Source: JABDGZ01 sp964487685 (lineage in GTDB: Bacteria > Omnitrophota > Gorgyraeia > Zapsychrales > Fredricksoniimonadaceae). Taken from it: a DNA stretch of 10,261 nt. Below the pieces are notes generated by a model, which was not told the DNA's origin, did not search any database, and was given only the letters and a program-made list of their open reading frames with translations. The translations under genes were made by a program, and so were the position numbers. The DNA lies in assembly GCA_964487685.1 (NCBI GenBank), contig CAZASA010000081.1:1-10261 (forward strand). The letters are read 5' to 3'. Below are positions 6,491 to 10,261 of the stretch, in pieces (the stretch's first letter is position 1; each line of letters starts with the position of its first letter).

Positions 6491-7621
6491 ATGGGCGTTA
6501 TATATAAATTAAAAGACGAAGTTGTTAATTATATTATAAGCCAAAGGCAGGGCAATCCGCTTGTTTCTTGCCGTCAATTAGCAGAATCAGCTTCCAGGGA
6601 ATTCGGCCTTAACCTTTCCAAATCCTCAGTCCACGAAGTCTTAAAAGAATCCGGCATCAATTCCCCCCGCGGCCGTAAGCCTAAAAATAAGTTTACTATC
6701 CCTCAAGAAAAAAAGAAGCAGATACAGGAGAGCCTTTCCAAGATCAATTTACTACCGGCACCAGAGGTCCCAAAACAGGAGTTCCTAGTCAAAATCGAAC
6801 CCGTCATCCCGAACGAAGCCGTCACCCCGAGCAACCCCGTCATCCTGAGCGAAGCCGGCATCCATGTCGAAACCGTCATCCTGAGCGTAGCGAAGGATCT
6901 TAATATTTCTAAATTGCCACAGCAGGACACCGTAGAGAAAAAGCAGGAAATGGAAGACTCGTCGGTGTACGAAGGTGCCGGGAAGATTTTTCTTAAGGCG
7001 GCCTATTGGGACCTGGGGGTCTTTGAACAGGAAGAGATCAAAGAGTCGGACAGGTTTTATTTTTTGACTTATAGTAAAGGGGTCAGGATTAGGCTGGAAA
7101 ATGGTACGGAAATATTTATTGACCTGCCCCTACCCATTGAACGCTGCATTAGGGAAGTGGCTGATGGGCTCATTAATAATATAAAGCCCTTCATTGTTCA
7201 CAATGCTTCAGATGAACTGCTCTTTAAGGCCTGCATGGATGCCCAAGAGGGATATAGAATCAATAACATATCAATAGTGGATGCATCAGACCACATACTA
7301 TTCGAATTATCAGATATTGTGGAGTACAATAGATTATATTATGTAAGAAATAGAACATTTGTGGTTAATAATGAAATTAATCAAATTAAACGGGCAAAAT
7401 CATTATTTTTTACACAGAGTATTGATATAAATGAACTTACAAATAATATCATTAATTTCCAAGGGTTTAACACCTCAAATCATAACGAAATTACGGTAAG
7501 TCTAATAATCGAAGATAATTATGATAAAAAGCCCATACTGCTTCAAGCAATGGAAAGATTAAATGGCATGTATCTGCGCGATGAGCTGGATAGGGCAGTT
7601 AAGGTTAAAATCGAGTCCTAG
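6491..7621 (+). CDS. HTH-domain protein with repeat-derived linker and unknown C-terminal domain
   Basis: This 376-residue protein has an N-terminal helix-turn-helix region (about residues 5-58: YKLKDEVVNYI, CRQLAESASREF, LSKSSVHEVLKESGI) followed by a basic RGRKPKNK tail. It resembles the DNA-binding end of transposase or integrase-type proteins and, as I recall, of uncultured Omnitrophota HTH proteins. Residues 105-137 are a low-complexity linker encoded by 18-nt tandem repeats (VIPNEA, VTPSNP, VILSEA, GIHVET, VILSVAKDL). Residues about 163-376 form a folded domain I do not recognise; no DDE or other catalytic signature is evident. Base composition drops to about 25 % G+C at 7321-7500, against about half in the pilus genes. 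It has its own promoter and an operator-like palindrome, so it may regulate itself or the adjoining pilin genes. It could also be a relic of a mobile element. Confidence 0.75.
   Translation: MGVIYKLKDEVVNYIISQRQGNPLVSCRQLAESASREFGLNLSKSSVHEVLKESGINSPRGRKPKNKFTIPQEKKKQIQESLSKINLLPAPEVPKQEFLVKIEPVIPNEAVTPSNPVILSEAGIHVETVILSVAKDLNISKLPQQDTVEKKQEMEDSSVYEGAGKIFLKAAYWDLGVFEQEEIKESDRFYFLTYSKGVRIRLENGTEIFIDLPLPIERCIREVADGLINNIKPFIVHNASDELLFKACMDAQEGYRINNISIVDASDHILFELSDIVEYNRLYYVRNRTFVVNNEINQIKRAKSLFFTQSIDINELTNNIINFQGFNTSNHNEITVSLIIEDNYDKKPILLQAMERLNGMYLRDELDRAVKVKIES
6803..6900 (+). repeat. 18-nt tandem repeat inside a gene, ending in a dispersed-repeat sequence
   Basis: Five consecutive units start at 6803, 6821, 6839, 6857 and 6875, each spaced exactly 18 nt (6 codons). 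The last runs on to 6900 and has the GTCATCCTGAGC...GGATCT form of a widespread bacterial intergenic repeat, with ATCCT (6878-6882) able to pair with AGGAT (6894-6898). The array is in frame and forms the protein linker. Confidence 0.8.
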
Positions 7622-7650
7622 TATCTATATTAAATTTTGATGATTTTTTG

Positions 7651-7659
7651 CCTGCCAGG
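7651..7659. promoter_or_regulatory. Small palindrome just upstream of the pilin -35 box
   Basis: CCTG-C-CAGG is a 9-bp odd palindrome ending 1 bp before the TTGACA box. It is short, unlike the 6472-6486 palindrome in sequence, and could be chance. Confidence 0.25.
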
Positions 7660-7660
7660 G

Positions 7661-7689
7661 TTGACAGTTCCTATTATATATGGCATACT
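7661..7689 (+). promoter_or_regulatory. Sigma70-type promoter of the pilin gene array
   Basis: A perfect TTGACA (7661-7666), a 17-bp spacer and CATACT (7684-7689), with TGG at 7681-7683 as an extended -10. Predicted start is near 7696, giving a leader of about 143 nt to the first pilin. It is the only strong promoter seen ahead of the seven pilin genes. Confidence 0.65.
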
Positions 7690-7695
7690 TTTATT

Positions 7696-7838
7696 AAGCA
7701 CCGAACAAAATTGAATCAACAGCCCTAACTGGGCTTTTACATAAATGGAAGACCCTGTTTCATTGGGAATTTTCCTCGCTCCTGTATTTTGAAGGGGGAA
7801 GGGTCTAATTGATCTTCTGGCACGGAAGGTGAAGGACG
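7696..7838 (+). promoter_or_regulatory. Structured 5' leader of the pilin mRNA
   Basis: The leader holds a 5-bp hairpin with a T run (AGCCC 7721-7725, GGGCT 7731-7735, TTTT to 7738), which could be a weak attenuator. It also holds a 7-bp long-range stem (AGACCCT 7750-7756 with AGGGTCT 7800-7806) enclosing a GGGAATTTTCC hairpin. GGAAGG (7824-7829) and GAAGGA (7831-7836) are possible ribosome binding sites for the ATG at 7839. I recognise no known riboswitch class. Confidence 0.4.
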
Positions 7839-7994
7839 ATGATCCAAAAACTAAGAAATAGAAACGCGCAAAATCTCATCGAATATGCGATCGTCGTTGC
7901 CTTGATCTCAGCAGCCGTGGCTGCTTTGAGTACCTACGTGTTTCGCGCAGTCCAGGCACAGCAGAAGATGATTACTGAGGAATCTCTATATTAA
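7839..7994 (+). CDS. Short Flp-like pilin (pilin 1), 51 residues
   Basis: This gene encodes a 51-residue prepilin, the usual size of a Flp major pilin. It has a basic N-terminus (MIQKLRNRNA), then QNLIEY with Gln at +1 and Glu at +5 of the predicted mature protein, and a hydrophobic helix to about residue 30. It ends with a short polar tail (FRAVQAQQKMITEESLY). The motif fits prepilin peptidase processing after Ala10. It is the first gene behind the promoter and leader, which suits a highly expressed major subunit. Its sequence (AQNxxEYA, TYVFRAVQA) is closest to pilin 3, so it may be a shortened member of that type. A terminator-like hairpin follows. The gene is short but the motif, position and downstream paralogues make it convincing. 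Confidence 0.82.
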   Translation: MIQKLRNRNAQNLIEYAIVVALISAAVAALSTYVFRAVQAQQKMITEESLY

Positions 7995-8000
7995 TATTCT

Positions 8001-8043
8001 CCCTGGTCATCCAAAAAATTGACGAGGAGGACCAAGGGTTTTT
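8001..8043 (+). terminator. Terminator-like hairpin after pilin 1 (possible partial terminator)
   Basis: CCCTGGTC (8001-8008) pairs with GACCAAGGG (8030-8038) with one bulged A, followed by TTTTT (8039-8043). The next pilin starts only 13 nt later, with its GGAGGG at 8046-8051, so the hairpin probably attenuates rather than stops transcription, raising pilin 1 relative to later pilins. That dosage role is inference. Confidence 0.55.
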
Positions 8044-8055
8044 CTGGAGGGAATT

Positions 8056-8316
8056 ATGCATATAAAGAATAAGAAAGGTCAAAGCACGGTGGAGTACGTG
8101 CTGCTCATGACCGCGGTTATCGTTGTTATAATCGCCTTCGTAGGCACCAAAAACTCCGGGTTTCAAGCCCAGCTTAATTCGGCTTTGAACCAGGCAGCGG
8201 CAGATATGAATTCCGAAGCCGGACAACTAACTACCTCGCATGCGGCAACGCCAGCGCCAACAGGTACCATAAGCCTTCCGTATAGTGTTGATGTGGCCAA
8301 AGGTGTGGGGACTTAG
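8056..8316 (+). CDS. Pilin-like protein, type C (pilin 2), 86 residues
   Basis: This is an 86-residue prepilin with a short basic leader (MHIKNKKG), predicted cleavage after Gly8, then QSTVEYVLL with Glu at +5 and a hydrophobic helix to about residue 30. It matches the class III signal peptide pattern first described for archaeal pilins and also fits the Flp motif. The rest (FQAQLNSALNQAAADM, then an Ala/Thr/Pro-rich tail) has no cysteine. Its leader and helix are close to pilin 5 (KGQSTVEYxLLxTA), with which it forms type C. A strong GGAGGG lies 4 nt before the ATG. It is probably a minor or alternative subunit of the Tad pilus. Confidence 0.85.
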   Translation: MHIKNKKGQSTVEYVLLMTAVIVVIIAFVGTKNSGFQAQLNSALNQAAADMNSEAGQLTTSHAATPAPTGTISLPYSVDVAKGVGT

Positions 8317-8350
8317 TTGATCGTAAAAATAATTTTATGAACTAAAATGG

Positions 8351-8388
8351 CCTGCTCCTTTAGCGCTCAAGCGCAAAAAAAGGACAGG
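8351..8388 (+). other. Composite hairpin between pilins 2 and 3
   Basis: The outer stem pairs CCTG-c-TCCTTT (8351-8361, one bulged C) with AAAGGACAGG (8379-8388). An inner GCGC-TCAA-GCGC hairpin lies at 8363-8374. There is no T run after it. It sits 6 nt upstream of the AAGGAG of pilin 3 and could protect or punctuate the mRNA. Confidence 0.6.
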
Positions 8389-8406
8389 ATCCAGAAGGAG
8401 AGATAA

Positions 8407-8757
8407 ATGTTAAGAAACTTCCTTAAAAGTAGAAAAGCTCAAAATACCGCGGAATACGCGCTTTTAATCGCCTTGGTCGTTGCCGGGGTCATTGCCATGC
8501 AGACCTACGCCCAACGCGCCCTGCAAGCCCGTATCCATGATGCTTCCATTTATTTGGAAAATTCAACCAGTAATATTGGGACCAGCACGCAGTATGAGCC
8601 GTATTATCTTCAAAGCAACTATACGGTGGAATCCAATAGTACTGAAAATAAACGGTTGGGTAAAGGGCTGGTCGGTATGGATTCAGTCAGCGATCGCAAT
8701 AGGTCTGGTTTCCAGAACACAGCTTATAGCAATTCTGACATGACCAGTACGCAATAA
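8407..8757 (+). CDS. Pilin-like protein, type A (pilin 3), 116 residues
   Basis: This is a 116-residue prepilin with a leader ending in SRKA (cleavage predicted after Ala11), then QNTAEYALL with Glu at +5 and a hydrophobic helix to about residue 31. It shares QRALQARIHDASIYL and a YEPYY motif (63-67) with pilin 6, which has ARIHDARNYL and YEPYY at 70-74; the two define type A. The polar C-terminal domain is Asn/Ser/Thr-rich and has no cysteine. Type A pilins are longer than classical Flp and may be pseudopilins or decorated subunits. AAGGAG at 8395-8400 is 6 nt before the ATG. A hairpin precedes and another follows. Confidence 0.87.
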   Translation: MLRNFLKSRKAQNTAEYALLIALVVAGVIAMQTYAQRALQARIHDASIYLENSTSNIGTSTQYEPYYLQSNYTVESNSTENKRLGKGLVGMDSVSDRNRSGFQNTAYSNSDMTSTQ

Positions 8758-8786
8758 AGGCCGCTCTTAACGACAATTTAAAGCCG

Positions 8787-8801
8787 CCGCAAAAGTTGCG
8801 G
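8787..8801 (+). other. Hairpin between pilins 3 and 4
   Basis: CCGCAA (8787-8792) and TTGCGG (8796-8801) form a 6-bp stem with a 3-nt loop, 3 nt before the AAGGAGG (8805-8811) of pilin 4. No T run is present; it may affect mRNA processing or translation. Confidence 0.5.
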
Positions 8802-8818
8802 GGCAAGGAGGACAGTAT

Positions 8819-9148
8819 ATGTTGCAATTTCTAAATCAAAAACGGGGTCAAAGCACCTTGGAATACGCGGTACTGATAGTCGTTATTATCGGTGCTTTGC
8901 TGACCATCCAGGTCTATATCAAGCGCGGCGTGCAAGGGCGTTTGAAAAGTGCCGCGGATGATATCGGCGACCAGTATTCCGATGGTAATACCAACTCACT
9001 TCAGGTGATCACAAGGAACGGAACGACTGTTGAGACTTTTCAGAATGGAAGTTCCTCATCCACGATCGTTGGCAATGAAGTGACCAATGAAACGGATAAT
9101 TCTCTAATCCTTAATACAGCACAGGAGTATTGGGGATCAACGCAATAG
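8819..9148 (+). CDS. Pilin-like protein, type B (pilin 4), 109 residues
   Basis: This is a 109-residue prepilin with cleavage predicted after Gly10 (NQKRG), then QSTLEYAVL with Glu at +5 and a hydrophobic helix to about residue 32. The IKRGVQGRLKSAADDIGDQ segment (34-52) is clearly related to IKRGMQSLVKVTADQVGNQ of pilin 7, so the two define type B. The C-terminal part is Asn/Thr/Ser-rich without cysteine and ends EYWGSTQ. A strong AAGGAGG lies 7 nt before the ATG. It closes the first pilin triplet; a long inverted repeat separates it from pilin 5. Confidence 0.87.
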   Translation: MLQFLNQKRGQSTLEYAVLIVVIIGALLTIQVYIKRGVQGRLKSAADDIGDQYSDGNTNSLQVITRNGTTVETFQNGSSSSTIVGNEVTNETDNSLILNTAQEYWGSTQ

Positions 9149-9152
9149 TAAA

Positions 9153-9176
9153 GGGGTTTCTAAATAAGGAAAGCCC
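9153..9176 (+). other. Weak hairpin after pilin 4
   Basis: GGGGTTTC (9153-9160) can pair with GAAAGCCC (9169-9176) with one G-G mismatch. It is not followed by a T run and may be incidental. Confidence 0.3.
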
Positions 9177-9191
9177 GATATGCAAAACAAT

Positions 9192-9273
9192 ATAGTGTCA
9201 TTGCAAGCGAAGCAACGCGGTAATCTTTTAAAAGGGATTGCTGCGCTTCGCTTGCAATGACACTATTTTTTTT
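9192..9273 (+). repeat. Long inverted repeat with T run between the two pilin triplets
   Basis: Perfect 22-bp arms lie at 9192-9213 and 9245-9266, with imperfect pairing of the inner AGCAACGCGG / GATTGCTGCG segments, followed by seven further Ts (9267-9273). Each half reads as GTCATTGCAAGCGAAGC... followed by AATC, so the element is two head-to-head copies of a dispersed bacterial repeat. With the T run it also looks like an intrinsic terminator, in front of pilin 5. Partial readthrough would lower expression of pilins 5-7; that is inference. Confidence 0.75.
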
Positions 9274-9289
9274 AAAAGAGGACCTACTC

Positions 9290-9559
9290 ATGCATTCACA
9301 TAAAGGTCAAAGCACGGTGGAATATATCCTGCTTGTCACAGCGATCATCGCGGTAGTCATTGCATTTACCAATCCGACAAGGGGGCTTTTTTCACAGCGC
9401 GTCAACCAGGTATTCACCACTACCACTCAGGATATGCTCAATGTGGCCTCGTACTTGCAAGATAACGCGGCGGGAACAACGCCAACAACAACGGCAACAA
9501 CTCCTTGTATCCCGGACACGATCATGGGGCCGCTGTCTCCCGGTGAGCATTATTGCTAG
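9290..9559 (+). CDS. Pilin-like protein, type C (pilin 5), 89 residues
   Basis: This is an 89-residue prepilin. The ATG at 9290 is chosen because AGAGGA (9277-9282) lies 7 nt upstream and gives a short leader (MHSHKG). An in-frame ATG at 9257 would start inside the inverted repeat and make an odd leader. Cleavage is predicted after Gly6, then QSTVEYILL with Glu at +5 and a helix to about residue 26. It pairs with pilin 2 as type C. Unlike pilin 2 it has two C-terminal cysteines (C73, C89), with a Thr-rich stretch (63-71) before them. Cys89 is the last residue. The next pilin starts 9 nt on. Confidence 0.84.
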   Translation: MHSHKGQSTVEYILLVTAIIAVVIAFTNPTRGLFSQRVNQVFTTTTQDMLNVASYLQDNAAGTTPTTTATTPCIPDTIMGPLSPGEHYC

Positions 9560-9568
9560 GGGCAAGGT

Positions 9569-10003
9569 ATGAACAACAAAGGCCAGTCGGTCTTTTCAGA
9601 GTATGTGATGATATTCTTTGTGGTGATCGCGGCAGCGGTGGCCATGACAACGTTTGTCCAGCGAGGATTGAAGGCGCGCATCCATGACGCACGCAATTAC
9701 CTGATCCAAACAGTCAACAGAGCCTGTGACAGTAATTGCAAGAATGCAACCGGATCGACCTCGATCCCTTATGAATACGAGCCGTATTATGAACAGTACG
9801 CGGCAACGGTACAAAATTTTGAAAGGGACACATCCGGCGCAACATCAGGCAAGGCTCAGGTCCTGGGAGTTCAATATCTTAGCTCCCAGCAAGGCCAAGC
9901 GACCAGCCTTTCAACAAGCGTCCAGTTGCCCGCCTTGTGTTCCGCTCCCAATCCGCCCTCCTGCTGTTTTAGTACTGCGGGCTGTCAGGGAGGGAAATTA
10001 TGA
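9569..10003 (+). CDS. Pilin-like protein, type A with Cys-rich C-terminus (pilin 6), 144 residues
   Basis: This is the largest complete pilin-like protein here (144 residues). Its leader is very short (MNNKG). QSVFSEYVMIFF follows, so if cleavage is after Gly5 the Glu lies at +6 instead of +5, unlike all the other pilins here. A hydrophobic helix runs to about residue 29. QRGLKARIHDARNYL and YEPYY (70-74) match pilin 3 (type A). An insert with C53 and C57 and a C-terminal CSAPNPPSCCFSTAGC motif (124-139) give six cysteines, an even number suitable for disulfides. AGGGG (9558-9562), overlapping the previous stop, is 6 nt before the ATG. Its stop overlaps the start of pilin 7 (ATGA). Confidence 0.85.
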   Translation: MNNKGQSVFSEYVMIFFVVIAAAVAMTTFVQRGLKARIHDARNYLIQTVNRACDSNCKNATGSTSIPYEYEPYYEQYAATVQNFERDTSGATSGKAQVLGVQYLSSQQGQATSLSTSVQLPALCSAPNPPSCCFSTAGCQGGKL

Positions 10004-10261
10004 ACTTAATGCGCCGCGGACAGACTATTTTGGAATACACGATCATCGTAGGTATTGTGACGGTCGCCCTCTACTATATGGGCACCAGCATCAAGCGCGG
10101 CATGCAAAGCCTGGTCAAGGTCACGGCTGACCAGGTGGGTAATCAGCAGAATTCCGACCAGGATTTTACTGACTATCAGCAAGGATACATGATCGGCACC
10201 AATACCCAATCGCAGGAAAGCAGGACCAAGCAGGTCATTGAAACAGGGTATATCCCACAGG
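10000..10261 (+). CDS. Pilin-like protein, type B (pilin 7), 3' end outside window
   Basis: 87 codons are visible and the frame is still open at the window end. The ATG at 10000 overlaps the pilin 6 stop and has AGGGAGGG (9987-9994) 5 nt upstream. An alternative ATG at 10009 would shorten the leader. The leader MNLMRRG is followed by QTILEYTII with Glu at +5 and a hydrophobic helix to about residue 28. IKRGMQSLVKVTADQVGNQ (31-49) matches pilin 4, making it type B and completing the second triplet. A Gln/Ser/Thr-rich segment (49-77) follows. No cysteine is visible in the part seen. Confidence 0.85.
   Translation, partial: MNLMRRGQTILEYTIIVGIVTVALYYMGTSIKRGMQSLVKVTADQVGNQQNSDQDFTDYQQGYMIGTNTQSQESRTKQVIETGYIPQ

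Noticed and set aside
6803..6900. CRISPR-like array
   Set aside because: Units are 18 nt, contiguous with no spacers, degenerate and in frame within a gene.
7745..7792. 15-codon leader peptide (MEDPVSLGIFLAPVF) in the pilin 5' leader
   Set aside because: No Shine-Dalgarno and no run of regulatory codons; a short frame like this is expected by chance.
7696..7838. Cyclic-di-GMP (GEMM) riboswitch in the pilin leader
   Set aside because: The conserved GEMM core and tetraloop-receptor elements are not visible; only simple stems are seen.
8317..8348. Internal promoter before pilin 3 (TTGATC and TAAAAT)
   Set aside because: The spacer would be 20 bp and the -35 is poor; a hairpin and ribosome binding site explain the gap better.
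9257..9289. Upstream ATG start for pilin 5
   Set aside because: It lies in the arm of the inverted repeat and lacks a ribosome binding site, while the ATG at 9290 has AGAGGA 7 nt upstream and gives a normal pilin leader.
9726..10130. 134-codon frame overlapping pilins 6 and 7
   Set aside because: It is out of frame with two good pilin genes that have ribosome binding sites and signal motifs; its product is low-complexity and basic.

Overview
The window is a single-strand (+) locus for a Tad/Flp-type (tight adherence) pilus. It probably comes from an uncultured Gram-negative bacterium. Secretin, TonB-like and SurA-like proteins argue for an outer membrane. Strong AGGAGG ribosome binding sites, roughly 50 % G+C genes, archaeal-like 'class III' pilin signal peptides (KGQSTVEY type) and the N-terminal HTH of the 6491-7621 protein fit the candidate phylum Omnitrophota (OP3). 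That assignment is inference from protein style; there is no marker gene in the window.

Region 1 (1-6369) is a compact assembly operon. It begins with the 3' part of a SurA/PpiC-like periplasmic chaperone gene that enters from the left. Next come a CpaB/RcpC-like protein in which a Gln-rich coiled coil takes the place of the usual SAF domain, and a CpaC/RcpA secretin with an unexpected C-terminal TonB-like domain. A small exported protein with 11-residue tandem repeats follows, then a single polypeptide joining the CpaE/TadZ ParA-like ATPase to the CpaF/TadA hexameric motor ATPase, and finally a small DUF192 protein. From cpaB to the DUF192 gene, neighbours overlap by 4-14 nt or are separated by 3 nt, so translational coupling is likely. 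The operon ends in a palindromic repeat followed by a T run.

Region 2 (6371-7621) holds that repeat/terminator and a near-consensus sigma70 promoter. A 15-bp palindrome lies over the predicted transcription start of a HTH protein gene, so autoregulation is plausible. The protein has an N-terminal HTH, a linker built from an 18-nt tandem repeat related to a dispersed intergenic repeat, and an AT-rich C-terminal half that I do not recognise.

Region 3 (7622-10261) starts with a TTGACA promoter and a structured leader. Seven pilin-like genes follow, the last cut by the window end. The first encodes a 51-residue Flp-like pilin. The other six fall into three sequence types that recur in the same order (C-A-B, C-A-B), pointing to duplication of a three-gene cassette. 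A hairpin sits in each of the four gaps between pilins 1 and 5; pilins 5-7 are tightly packed or overlapping. A long inverted repeat with a T run marks the boundary between the two triplets.

Together the genes would make a Tad machine: pilins, a fused polar-localisation/motor ATPase, a periplasmic CpaB, an outer-membrane secretin and a folding helper. The prepilin peptidase (CpaA/TadV) and platform proteins (TadB/TadC) are not in this window. Several architectures here (secretin-TonB_C, CpaE-CpaF, CpaB without SAF, triplicate-type pilin cassette) are unusual for known Tad loci.
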